A stretch of DNA of 53,903 nt from Candidatus Poribacteria bacterium (GTDB lineage: Bacteria > Poribacteria > WGA-4E > PCPOR2b): the NCBI GenBank assembly GCA_022822785.1, contig JAJEAL010000016.1, forward strand, positions 1 through 53,903, written 5' to 3'. The position numbers were made by a program, and so were the translations under genes. The notes under the pieces were generated by a model. It ran no database searches. It was not told the origin of the DNA and saw only the letters and a list, made by a program, of their open reading frames with translations. Numbering within the stretch: the stretch's first letter is position 1; each line of letters opens with the position of its first letter. Of the stretch, positions 1 through 8,197 are shown one piece after another.

Positions 1-162
1 TCAACTCTGTGAAACTGTCATCGGGTGGCTTGATAGATTACCTTTTTCACGATTCCAATCTTTGATGGGGATTCATGAATCAGAGCAGCTTCACCAGACC
101 CTTCTGTAAAAACTAAAAATTTATACTTAAACTTGCTTAGATGTCCAGAAATGGAGAGCAAA

Positions 163-1347
163 ATGGCGGAACAAATAATCGTAAACTACTTCTTGCCCCC
201 ATCGATCCAATTTGGTGCGGGAGCGATAAAACAGTTAGGAGAGCATGTCTGTGCTTTCGGAGGGAAAAAGCCGCTCATTGTTACGGACGAAGGGGTGACA
301 AATGCTGGCATTTTGTCAAGAACCGTTGCACCGTTGGAGAGCGCGCAAATCGACTACGCAATTTTCGACGCAGTTCAACCAAATCCGACAGATCTCAGCG
401 TTCTGGAGGGGTTAAAGGGTTATCGAACTGAAGGGTGCGACCTAGTGATTGCCGTCGGCGGCGGGAGCGTCATGGATGCCGCCAAAGCAATTCGCATCCT
501 GACGACACACGAGCCACCGTTGGAAAATTACTATGTTGATGTCGGCGGAATTGATCGAATCACTAACAATCTCCCTGCGCTAATATGTATACCAACCACA
601 GCAGGAACCGGCAGCGAGGTCTCACAGGGATCGATTATCACCGATACCTCTGGACGCACAACGGAAGGGCACCGGAAGCGCGCGATTAGCACACCGTATA
701 ATATGGCATCTCTTGCGTTACTTGATCCGGAATTGACGGTCGGGATGCCGCCCGGTTTAACGGCAGCGACAGGCATGGATGCGGTAACACACGGCGTGGA
801 GGCTTACGTCGCAACACGGTATCATCCCATTGCCGAGGGGGTGGCACTACAAGCCTTGAAGATACTCGGCAAAAACATCCGTCAAGCGTACCACCAGGGC
901 AACGACGTTGAGGCGCGGGGCGAAATGCTAATCGCTTCCGCAATGGCTGCGTTCTCGTTTCAGAAAGGACTGGGCGCCGTGCATTCGCTGGCGCATCAAC
1001 TTTCAACAGAAGCTAATATTCCACACGGCATCGCTAACGCCATCCTCCTACCTGAAGTAATGATTTTCAACTTGCCTCATGCTGTTGACGGCTACGCAGA
1101 CATCGCCGGTGCGTTAGGTATTGACACTTCAGGGATATCAAAGGCGGATGCCGCTGATGCCGCCATCGCTGAAATTCGATCGCTAAACGAAGAGTTTTCG
1201 ATACCGACGGGGTTGGGGGTCGCTGGATTAAAGCGGGAGCGTATCCCCAAAATCGCGAAGGACGCTATGCTTGACCACTGTTATAAATTTAATCCACGCC
1301 CGTGCACTAAAGCGGATATGCACAATCTATTCGAGGCGGCGTTTTAG
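163..1347 (+). CDS. Iron-containing alcohol dehydrogenase
   Basis: Group III (Fe-ADH) NAD(P)-dependent alcohol dehydrogenase, cytoplasmic, probably interconverting an alcohol and an aldehyde; substrate unknown. About 394 residues, normal for the family. The N-terminal half carries the dinucleotide-binding GGGSVMDAAKA motif and the GTGSE motif. The C-terminal half carries the four expected metal ligands: Asp and His in GMDAVTHGVEAY, and two His in the HSLAHQLSTEANIPHG stretch. I chose ATG 163 because GGAG lies 6 bases upstream; the frame stays open to a TTG at 133, but no ribosome site supports that start. It converges on the comM gene, with only 23 bases between the two stops. Family call is firm, substrate is not. 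Confidence 0.92.
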   Translation: MAEQIIVNYFLPPSIQFGAGAIKQLGEHVCAFGGKKPLIVTDEGVTNAGILSRTVAPLESAQIDYAIFDAVQPNPTDLSVLEGLKGYRTEGCDLVIAVGGGSVMDAAKAIRILTTHEPPLENYYVDVGGIDRITNNLPALICIPTTAGTGSEVSQGSIITDTSGRTTEGHRKRAISTPYNMASLALLDPELTVGMPPGLTAATGMDAVTHGVEAYVATRYHPIAEGVALQALKILGKNIRQAYHQGNDVEARGEMLIASAMAAFSFQKGLGAVHSLAHQLSTEANIPHGIANAILLPEVMIFNLPHAVDGYADIAGALGIDTSGISKADAADAAIAEIRSLNEEFSIPTGLGVAGLKRERIPKIAKDAMLDHCYKFNPRPCTKADMHNLFEAAF

Positions 1348-1370
1348 GGAGCTGGTTTCTCCGCCGCTTG

Positions 1371-2903
1371 TTAATTCCAAAAACTCCTGTCCAGACTCCG
1401 GTACTGAATAGCCTCTGAGACATGCTCCGCCTCAATGGTCTGGCTTTCTGCTAGGTCAGCGATTGTCCGTGCCACCTTCAAGATGCGGTCATAGGCACGA
1501 GCACTCAAACCTAGCTGCGTGATGGCGACACGCAGCAACTCCTGTGCAGCGTCTTCAACAGTGCAAAACTCGCGGAGATGACGGGATTCCATATTGGCGT
1601 TGGAGTAGATTTTCGTGTGAGTGAAACGTCCCTGCTGGATGTGTCGTGCCTGTTGTACCCGTTTGCGGATGCTTCTCGACGGTTCACCGGCGAAGTCACT
1701 AGCCAAATCTCTATACTTGACAGCGGGCACTTCTACCTGCAAATCTATCCGATCCAGCAAAGGTCCCGATATGCGGGAAATGTAATTTTGGATCTGCTGC
1801 GGCGAGCATCGGCAGTCGCGGCTGGAGTCACCGAAAAAACCGCACGGACACGGATTCATCGCTGCGACAAGCATAAAATTGGCGGGATAGGTGTAAGACG
1901 CAGCGGCACGGGCAATTGCCACCTGTCCATCTTCAAGCGGCTGCCGCATTACCTCCAATACGTTCTTCCGAAATTCAGGCAACTCGTCTAAAAATAAGAC
2001 GCCGTGATGGGAGAGGCTCACTTCGCCGGGACGCGGAAACTTGCCGCCGCCGATTAAGCCAGCATCGGAGATCGTATGGTGCGGAGATCGATACGGTCGT
2101 GTTGCTATCAACGGTACATCATTCCCTAGCATCCCCATGATGCTATGAATCTTCGTCGTTTCAAGTGCTTCCTCCAGCGTCATATCTGGCAGAATCGTCG
2201 GGATGCGTTTGGCAATCATGGTTTTGCCGGAGCCAGGAGGACCAATCATGATAAGATTATGTCCACCCGCCGCAGCGACTTCAATGGCTCGCTTGACGTG
2301 CTCTTGTCCCTTGACATCGACAAAATCAATAGGGTACTCCGAATGCTGGTCAAACGCTTCCCGAATATCGTACTGGAAAGGCGCGATGATTTCCTTACCG
2401 TTCAAGTGCTCAACCGCCTCTTGCAACGACTCTACCGGATAGACCTCCAAACCATCAATAACCGCTGCTTCCTTCGCATTTGCCTTCGGTAGAATCATGC
2501 CCGTGAGCTGATTCTCCTTTGCAACGGCTGCCATCGGTAAGCAGCCATGCACCGACCGGATGCTTCCATCTAAGGCTAATTCTCCTAAAATTAACAATTT
2601 CTCAAAACTATCAACCTGGATCTGTCCGGTCGCTGCCATCACACCTAACGCGATGGGTAAATCAAACGCAGACCCCTCTTTACGGACATCGGCAGGGGCA
2701 AGATTTGCGGTGATTCGACTGGTGGGAAAATAGAATCCCGAATTTTTGATTGCAGCGGTGACGCGTTCTCGACTCTCTTTGACAGCACTGTCTGGCAGAC
2801 CGACCGTTGCAAAAGAGGGCAATCCGTCGGAAATATCCAACTCAACCTCGACGATATAAGCGTCAATTCCCATTACAGCACTGCTCAAAACTCTCGCAAG
2901 CAT
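1371..2903 (-). CDS. comM: YifB/ComM family Mg-chelatase-like AAA+ ATPase
   Basis: Full-length (510 aa) ComM/YifB homologue. In naturally transformable bacteria ComM is a hexameric helicase that promotes branch migration of incoming DNA; in other bacteria its role is less clear. Visible are the N-terminal ChlI domain starting MLARVLSSAVMGIDA, with the family's SGLP-like stretch seen here as SDGLPSFATVGLPDSAVKES; Walker A GPPGSGKT at residues 221-228; a Walker B region with GVLFLDELPEF; and a C-terminal Mg-chelatase domain with the Cys-rich MNPCPCGFFGD segment. The start at 2903 is supported by AGGAGA about 10 bases upstream. It seems to be a stand-alone gene. Confidence 0.95.
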   Translation of the reverse strand: MLARVLSSAVMGIDAYIVEVELDISDGLPSFATVGLPDSAVKESRERVTAAIKNSGFYFPTSRITANLAPADVRKEGSAFDLPIALGVMAATGQIQVDSFEKLLILGELALDGSIRSVHGCLPMAAVAKENQLTGMILPKANAKEAAVIDGLEVYPVESLQEAVEHLNGKEIIAPFQYDIREAFDQHSEYPIDFVDVKGQEHVKRAIEVAAAGGHNLIMIGPPGSGKTMIAKRIPTILPDMTLEEALETTKIHSIMGMLGNDVPLIATRPYRSPHHTISDAGLIGGGKFPRPGEVSLSHHGVLFLDELPEFRKNVLEVMRQPLEDGQVAIARAAASYTYPANFMLVAAMNPCPCGFFGDSSRDCRCSPQQIQNYISRISGPLLDRIDLQVEVPAVKYRDLASDFAGEPSRSIRKRVQQARHIQQGRFTHTKIYSNANMESRHLREFCTVEDAAQELLRVAITQLGLSARAYDRILKVARTIADLAESQTIEAEHVSEAIQYRSLDRSFWN

Positions 2904-2976
2904 ATTTACTTTCTCCTGAATCTATTTTGGCCTGATGAGATTTGTTAACGTTAGTATCTAATCTAATTTCCGGTGC

Positions 2977-3894
2977 TTACGATAGATATTCCCGTGGACA
3001 TTTCGCAACCATCGTAAATTTCGGATCCACCATGTTACCTAACCGCATCTGTCCTACTTGTCCAAGGAAGTGATAAGCCTTCATCCGATCGAATCCATAA
3101 TCCGCGACCATCCAATCTATCAGCTCCACCCAAGCGATACGCGCTGCCGCGTCTAACGGTCTAGCACTTCCCGCTACCATAATGAAATCATCACTCACAA
3201 TCCGGGGCCACTCAATCGAATACCCCTTCTTCAGATCGAGAGTCACCGTCACTTTCGCTGGAATTTCAAGCGCGACGCCGGTAAGCTCCCCATCCCCTTG
3301 GCTTGCATGTGCATCGCCGGTAAAAAAGTGTGCCCCATCTACCAATACCGGAAACCAGACCTCGTTTCCTGGACAGGTATCAACACAATCCATGTTTCCA
3401 CCGTAATAATCGGGGGTCAAGGCATTAACAGCTTCAATCTCCGGCGCGACCCCCATCGTGCCCATAAAAGGGGCATAGGGGATGACCCGCTTTTCATCAA
3501 AACGGATGCCTTCCTCCTCAAAGGGCAGAAAAAGCCACTGTTCCTCTAGCGCATCCTGCAGCATCGGGTCCAAACGTGTGGAAGTCAACCCTCCAAAATA
3601 CGGTACTGTTCCAGTAACCGCATGGTCCCGCGTCGGTTCGATACTATGGATTTTCACGACAAGGGTATCGCCCGGTTCTGCACCTTCGACAAAAATGGGA
3701 CCTGTTTGTGGGTTCAGGAACGGATAAGTACAGACGTCCGCGAAGTGCTCCACTTCAGGTGTCAGCTTGTTTTCAAAGGCATCTACCGTATGGATACATA
3801 CTGTCTCGCCGGGTGTCACCTTTGCGATAGGTGGATGAAACGGGGAGTAGGTATAATAGTATGGTCCGGTTTGTTGAATCTCACGAATGGTCAT
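2977..3894 (-). CDS. Acetamidase/formamidase family protein
   Basis: FmdA/AmdA-type amidase that hydrolyses short amides (formamide, acetamide) to ammonia and the acid; cytoplasmic. 305 residues, typical of the family. Diagnostic motifs are GGNMDC near the middle and the metal/active-site stretch GDAHASQGDGE, followed by the VTVTLDL beta-rich region. I place the start at 3894 (MTIREIQQ): an upstream in-frame ATG at 3912 lies inside the sequence atGGAGG, which itself forms the ribosome site for 3894. It is followed, about 80 bases from the next gene's start, by a run of two isomerase-like genes and a ThDP enzyme on the same strand, so it may take part in that catabolic set. Substrate not determinable. 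Confidence 0.9.
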   Translation of the reverse strand: MTIREIQQTGPYYYTYSPFHPPIAKVTPGETVCIHTVDAFENKLTPEVEHFADVCTYPFLNPQTGPIFVEGAEPGDTLVVKIHSIEPTRDHAVTGTVPYFGGLTSTRLDPMLQDALEEQWLFLPFEEEGIRFDEKRVIPYAPFMGTMGVAPEIEAVNALTPDYYGGNMDCVDTCPGNEVWFPVLVDGAHFFTGDAHASQGDGELTGVALEIPAKVTVTLDLKKGYSIEWPRIVSDDFIMVAGSARPLDAAARIAWVELIDWMVADYGFDRMKAYHFLGQVGQMRLGNMVDPKFTMVAKCPREYLS

Positions 3895-3997
3895 TCTAAA
3901 TTTTTCCTCCATGGACTGCTGGAGATGTTAACTTGACTTACATAATAACGATGAAATGCGAAACAATCTATCCAATGCCTCTGTGTACATACAGGGC

Positions 3998-4831
3998 TCA
4001 AGCATATTCCAGGTACGCCTGTTTGATGTGTTCAAGAAGTTCTTTTTGGTCCCCCTCCCACAAGCGGCGCGAGAAAATCTCTACTTCGTGAAAACCGTTA
4101 AATCCGGCGGATTCTACCCAAGAACGAATCTCTCGAACCCTGATGATTCCCTCTCCCATCAACCCTCTGTCGTTGAGCATGTCTTCCATGTCTAGTTTCC
4201 AGTCACAAATGTGGAAAGCAAACAGGTTTCCATTTTCTCCACAACGTTTGCATTCAGCCGCTAAGTCGGGGTCCCACCAGAGATGAAAGACATCCACTAC
4301 GACACCGATATAGGGAGAATTAAACCTCTCGGCAAATTCATTGGCAGTCTTCATAGTACAGATAGCAGAACGAGAATCAGCATACATCGGGTGAAGGGGT
4401 TCAATGGCAAGTTTCACGTCGCTCTTTTCAGCATAAGGCAGCAGGGTTTCCAAGCCTGTGTGGATTTGAGAGAGAGATTGCTGAATGGATTGACCGGGCA
4501 CCGCACCACATACCAACACAAGCATTGGTGCCCCTATCCTGTTAGCTTCATCAATCGCCCGCCGGTTATCATCAAAAGATGCTTGGATTTCAGTTTCGGT
4601 TGTACCGGCAAAAAATCCGCCTCGAACGAGGGAGACGATCTCCATTCCGGCATCCCGAATCTTCTCGCCAATTTTTGCGACCTCCCGATTCTCCAAGAGG
4701 TCGCGCCAAACAGAAACTGCCTTCACCCCAGCTTGCGGATAGTTCTTGATAATTTCTTCGATTGACCACGGTTTCGTTGTCACGGTGTGAATGCAGAGGC
4801 GGTCGAAATTCGTCAGTTTTTCAGCATACAC
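3998..4831 (-). CDS. Sugar phosphate isomerase/epimerase family (TIM barrel)
   Basis: AP-endonuclease-2/xylose-isomerase-like TIM-barrel protein, 277 aa, probably a metal-dependent sugar or inositol-derivative isomerase/epimerase. The expected metal ligands are present: Glu in LAIEPLHP, Asp in VVVDVFHLWWD, His in FAFHICDW and Glu in HEVEIFS. It starts at GTG 4831 with GGGGGA upstream; the ATG at 4827 is in another frame. It lies 32 bases downstream of the neighbouring isomerase-like gene on the same strand and is probably co-transcribed with it. Unlike that neighbour it keeps its metal site, so it is the more likely active enzyme of the pair. Substrate unknown. Confidence 0.87.
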   Translation of the reverse strand: MYAEKLTNFDRLCIHTVTTKPWSIEEIIKNYPQAGVKAVSVWRDLLENREVAKIGEKIRDAGMEIVSLVRGGFFAGTTETEIQASFDDNRRAIDEANRIGAPMLVLVCGAVPGQSIQQSLSQIHTGLETLLPYAEKSDVKLAIEPLHPMYADSRSAICTMKTANEFAERFNSPYIGVVVDVFHLWWDPDLAAECKRCGENGNLFAFHICDWKLDMEDMLNDRGLMGEGIIRVREIRSWVESAGFNGFHEVEIFSRRLWEGDQKELLEHIKQAYLEYA

Positions 4832-4863
4832 TTACTATCCCCCGGTACGCGCTTCGCAATGCG

Positions 4864-5799
4864 TTACGCCGGTTCAGCTTCTACCTTGTGAATAAGTGTC
4901 TTGAGATTGGCGTAATTGATACGCATCGCTTCTTCGGCGGAGCCGCTAGGCGGCTGAAAATGCGTTGCGACCGATAGCACTGCATCACACTGATGATCAC
5001 GCAAGTTGCGTAACACCGTCAAATAGTCAACATCGCCTTCACCGATAGGACAGTACTCGAAATTGAGATGCAGCCCATCGATTACACGTAAATCCTTTAT
5101 ATGGAGTCCATACAGATACGGACGCACATTGTCGAAACCAGCGGTCGCCGTGTCTGATTCACCACAGTTCGTGTTATCTGCGGGCCCCCACATGACTTTA
5201 ATCCGCTGTGAACCGACAGCTTCGGCGACACGACGGAAGTTGCCCGTTGTATTGGTGTAATTCCAAGGCATCATACTCAAGGCTACATCAACGTCGTACT
5301 GTTCTGCCTCCGCCGCAACCATTGAGAATGCTTTCACGAGCTTATCCATGTCAATATCGGCAATGACACCACCTCGTGTTCGCCACCGCATCGGCCACGT
5401 GGGCTTACCCGCGCTATACTCGCCCGGCCATGCAAACGTGAAAATGTTCACCGCGCCTATCCCCAAACGGAGGGCGACCTGTAAGGAACGCTTGAAGTTA
5501 TCAAATTCCTTGCGAAATACTGGATGCGTTTGCATCGTGTCCACATCCAAATCAGTCAGATGAAGCCCCTTGAAAGGGTTGCTTGCACCTATCAGAAAAA
5601 TCTCTAGACCGTGCTGTGCAACGCGATTACCCATACGGTCTATCTCTGCATCACTCATTTCAGCGATTGGCGGCTCATCGGGCAAACTATTAAACCAAAT
5701 ATACTCCGCGCCGATATCTTTTGCCTTCGCCAGCGCCTGGTCAAAAGGCAGCCGTAATTCAGGTAGGTACATGCCAAGTTTGAAGCGATAATCGGTCAT
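4864..5799 (-). CDS. TIM-barrel isomerase-like protein with altered metal site
   Basis: 311-residue xylose-isomerase-like TIM barrel, related to sugar phosphate isomerases/epimerases. The barrel pattern is recognisable (LGIGAVNIFTF, YGLHIKDL, GEGDVDY). Two of the usual metal-binding glutamates appear replaced, however: the strand expected to read A(I/L)E reads VALSMMPW, and the last-strand glutamate region reads LSVATHF. The Asp region reads MWGPADN, where the Asp may come from PADN. It may therefore bind metal differently, or act as a non-catalytic or repurposed member. The start at 5799 has AGGGAA 6 bases upstream. It is the middle gene of a minus-strand run between the ThDP enzyme and the neighbouring isomerase. 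Confidence 0.82.
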   Translation of the reverse strand: MTDYRFKLGMYLPELRLPFDQALAKAKDIGAEYIWFNSLPDEPPIAEMSDAEIDRMGNRVAQHGLEIFLIGASNPFKGLHLTDLDVDTMQTHPVFRKEFDNFKRSLQVALRLGIGAVNIFTFAWPGEYSAGKPTWPMRWRTRGGVIADIDMDKLVKAFSMVAAEAEQYDVDVALSMMPWNYTNTTGNFRRVAEAVGSQRIKVMWGPADNTNCGESDTATAGFDNVRPYLYGLHIKDLRVIDGLHLNFEYCPIGEGDVDYLTVLRNLRDHQCDAVLSVATHFQPPSGSAEEAMRINYANLKTLIHKVEAEPA

Positions 5800-5880
5800 T
5801 TTTTATTCCCTATGTGGACAGTTTCACCGGTTCTTAACTTTTGGAACAAGTATCGTCAGTTGGGCTATGTGCCAAGCAGC

Positions 5881-7440
5881 CTAATACTGCCGCTCCATCC
5901 TACCCACAGGCACCTCAATAACTGTTAGTGTATCAGCCGCCATTGCCTCCCGTAAGGCAAGTTCCAGTTGTGCAGCATCGTGTGCACTAACACCTCGCAC
6001 ACCATACGCCTCAGCTAACTTCACGAAATCGGGGTTATACAGTTCCGTTCCTAACACATGGCCCTCAAATTGTTCGACCTGAGCCCGAAGCACGTTTCCG
6101 TAAGCGTTGTCATTGAACACAATCACCACTACGTTGATACCGTACTGAACAGCTGTCGCTAACTCTTGCGAATTGTAGAGAAAACCACCATCGCCGGAGG
6201 CAACCACGACCGCCTTATCCGGTTTCGCTACCTTCGCGCCAAGTGCTATAGGAAACGCAACACCGAGGTTGCCCGCCGAAATGAGGTAACTCCTCGGTTC
6301 ATACACGGGATAGTAGTTGCGGCTATAGTATCCCATCTGGTTCATGCCTTGCACAAAGATCCCGTCATCAGGAATTGCCGCTCGGATTGCTTGCATGAAC
6401 CCCCATTGGGGTTGGAGTTGAACCTGCGGATCGAACCGCTCCGTATTGAGGGCGCGTACCTCTTCTGCAAACCTTGGACGAGGAGAGGTCGTGGTTGAGA
6501 CAATACGATAAATTGCTTCTAAACAGTGCCGGGCATCCCCCAAAATACCAACGCAGTGCGCTGCGTCCCGCTCAATTTCTGCCTCATCTATATCAATACG
6601 AATGACCTGCTGCTGGTTAGCAGCTCCGATAGCCCGTGCCGTCGTTCCCACAGCGAGGATGACATCCCGTTGTGCAAGCCATTTTTGAAGAGGACCAAAA
6701 CGTAGTTCAGCCATGCCGAGCGAGAGGGGATGATGGTCAGATATCGCACCTTTGCCTTCACGACCGGTTACCACCGGCGCCTGAAGATGTTCTGCTAGCG
6801 CTTCGAGTACTTGTGAAGCTCCTGAACGCTGCACACCGGTCCCAGCCCAGATAGCGGGACGTTGTGCGCTCAAAAGGAGTTGTGCCGCCTGTGAAATCCG
6901 CCCCGGCTCACCAATGGGCGGCTCATAGGACGCTGGCTGAAGCAATTTTACCTCCCCCTCCGCTGCTAGGACCTCGTGTGGCACCTCAACGTAGACAGGA
7001 CGTGGGCGGCCGGTTTTTAGCTGACGGAACGCCTCATGCAGGACCACGGGAACATCAGCAGGACTTGTTGCCCGCGCAGTCCATTTGGTAATCTGTTGTA
7101 TTGAAGGCATGTCATCATCGGGACTTTGGTCATGCCTGCCGGTTACTACCAACATCGGTGAAGATACGGCGTAAGCAGTCGCGATACCGGTCGAAGCGTT
7201 CAACACGCCCGCCCCCGGAATCACCAACGCCGTGGCAATCTTTCCGCTAACTCGCGCGTATCCATCCGCCATGTGGGTGGTTGCTTGTTCATGCCGAGTA
7301 GTAAAATAGCGAATCTCCGGCTCCTCGTAGATGCCATCGATTGCTTCATACTGCCCCGCTCCGGGCAATCCAAATACGACCCGTACCCCTTCTCGATACA
7401 GCGATTGTGCTAGCGCCTGACCTCCAGTCATTTTGGTCAT
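5881..7440 (-). CDS. Thiamine diphosphate-dependent enzyme, acetolactate-synthase-like
   Basis: Large ThDP enzyme (519 aa) of the acetolactate synthase/benzoylformate decarboxylase superfamily. The N-terminal PYR domain has the activating glutamate Glu51 in TTRHEQATTHMADGYAR. A central domain follows (residues about 190-320). The C-terminal ThDP/Mg site starts GDGGF at residue 416 and ends in VFNDN. No small regulatory ilvN-like partner is adjacent and the context is catabolic, so a biosynthetic role in branched-chain amino acid synthesis is not supported. It is the first gene of a minus-strand run with two isomerase-like genes and an amidase. A TTGACA-containing promoter lies upstream at 7538-7566. 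A second, divergent family member occurs at 46371-48005. Confidence 0.88.
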   Translation of the reverse strand: MTKMTGGQALAQSLYREGVRVVFGLPGAGQYEAIDGIYEEPEIRYFTTRHEQATTHMADGYARVSGKIATALVIPGAGVLNASTGIATAYAVSSPMLVVTGRHDQSPDDDMPSIQQITKWTARATSPADVPVVLHEAFRQLKTGRPRPVYVEVPHEVLAAEGEVKLLQPASYEPPIGEPGRISQAAQLLLSAQRPAIWAGTGVQRSGASQVLEALAEHLQAPVVTGREGKGAISDHHPLSLGMAELRFGPLQKWLAQRDVILAVGTTARAIGAANQQQVIRIDIDEAEIERDAAHCVGILGDARHCLEAIYRIVSTTTSPRPRFAEEVRALNTERFDPQVQLQPQWGFMQAIRAAIPDDGIFVQGMNQMGYYSRNYYPVYEPRSYLISAGNLGVAFPIALGAKVAKPDKAVVVASGDGGFLYNSQELATAVQYGINVVVIVFNDNAYGNVLRAQVEQFEGHVLGTELYNPDFVKLAEAYGVRGVSAHDAAQLELALREAMAADTLTVIEVPVGRMERQY

Positions 7441-7537
7441 TATCTTTTACTCTCCTACCGTTCCAACCAAAGTTGTGTAGGTTTACTTTCTACGGTGCTC
7501 ACACGGCAAGCATAACTGTCGGTGAGTGATTTCAGAC

Positions 7538-7566
7538 ACTCTATCATATATCCTACCAGTTGTCAA
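7538..7566 (-). promoter_or_regulatory. Putative sigma-70 promoter for the 5881-7440 run
   Basis: On the minus strand a perfect -35 TTGACA (7561-7566) is followed after 17 bases by TAGAGT (7538-7543), which matches 4 of 6 consensus -10 positions. It sits about 100 bases upstream of the ThDP enzyme start and points at it. Sequence match only. Confidence 0.45.
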
Positions 7567-7581
7567 AGCCAATTCATCAAA

Positions 7582-7610
7582 AGTAGTAGGCACACTCCGT
7601 GTGCCGTAAC
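7582..7610 (+). repeat. REP-like palindromic repeat, copy 1
   Basis: 29-base element starting AGTAGTAGG and ending GCCGTAAC, with a perfect 7-bp stem GGCACAC-TCC-GTGTGCC. The same element recurs in inverted orientation at 25309-25337 with 27 of 29 bases identical; the two differences are paired, so the stem is kept. This suggests a dispersed structured repeat family. Confidence 0.7.
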
Positions 7611-7643
7611 TCGGCGAACCATTGGAGCTGATTCACAGTGTCT

Positions 7644-7766
7644 AATTATGGTGAATTATCAAAATATGTAGACAGGTATGTAGACAGGCTTGTAGGGGCA
7701 CCCCTTGTGGGTGCCCTCGAACTTACAGGTCACGATGTCCAAATAATTCTAACATCTACTATAATT
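7644..7766. mobile_element. MITE-like foldback element, copy 1
   Basis: 123-base element with imperfect terminal inverted repeats of about 30 bases. The left end begins AATTATGGTGAATTA and the right end, read in reverse, begins AATTATAGTAGATG; both arms run into ...GGAC or ...AGAC. Inside sits a separate palindrome, GGGCACCCCTTGTGGGTGCCC. Related elements with the same ends but different central palindromes occur at 23195-23342 and 25041-25146. No transposase is present, so it would be non-autonomous. Confidence 0.6.
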
Positions 7767-7984
7767 CTCCCGTAGGAGGAATCTCCGAATCCCGACTCTG
7801 ACTTAGATAGGAAGAAAACCGAAAAATAGCCGTAGACAAGTGTATCTTTCGCTCCAGCGGAGCGATATGTCTATAGAATGATGATGCTCTAATACCCGCG
7901 CTCTTGCCGCGCCATTTGCAGGAGCGCGTTCATCGCGCTTTCTTATACCGTTTATCCAGAGCCTAAATGAACTGAAGTCTCTCC

Positions 7985-8013
7985 TTGACACTCCCTTTCA
8001 CTGGTGATATGAT
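7985..8013 (+). promoter_or_regulatory. Putative sigma-70 promoter for the methyltransferase-HNH gene
   Basis: TTGACA (7985-7990), a 17-base spacer and TATGAT (8008-8013, 5 of 6). It points toward the methyltransferase-HNH gene, whose start is 185 bases further on. This would give a leader of about 175 bases that includes the hairpin at 8095-8111. Confidence 0.5.
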
Positions 8014-8197
8014 AACGCAAGTTGCTAGGGCGTGTTGACATTTCATCGCAACCAGACAATCAAGAATGTACACAGACGCCTGATGCTTCGTAGCGGTTGG
8101 GAGCCCCAACCCTTTGTTCATACATCAGTCCAATGAGCCCAAATTCTTCGAAACTCGTGACACTATCCAACAGACACTCCACCAAAACTAATATAGA

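Larger units (their letters stand above)
7441..8197. other. Gene-free repeat island between two divergent genes
   Basis: About 760 bases with no convincing gene; the short open frame at 7803-7991 on the minus strand is made of palindromic repeats. It holds a 29-base palindromic element (7582-7610), one MITE-like element (7644-7766), hairpins CGCTCC-AGC-GGAGCG (7850-7864, inside a wider TAGACA/TGTCTA frame), CGCGCTC/GAGCGCG (7897-7928) and GGTTGGG-AGC-CCCAACC (8095-8111), plus promoters pointing both ways. Several independent foldback elements have accumulated here. Confidence 0.7.

Noticed and set aside
133-162. Upstream TTG-initiated extension of the alcohol dehydrogenase
   Set aside because: No ribosome site and no similarity in the extra residues; ATG 163 has GGAG at correct spacing.
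1334-1370. Bidirectional terminator between the alcohol dehydrogenase and comM
   Set aside because: GGCGG/CCGCC arms exist but overlap the coding end, and there is no T-run; not convincing enough to list.
7803-7991. Short minus-strand open frame in the repeat island
   Set aside because: It consists of palindromic repeats, has no ribosome site and no protein-like composition.
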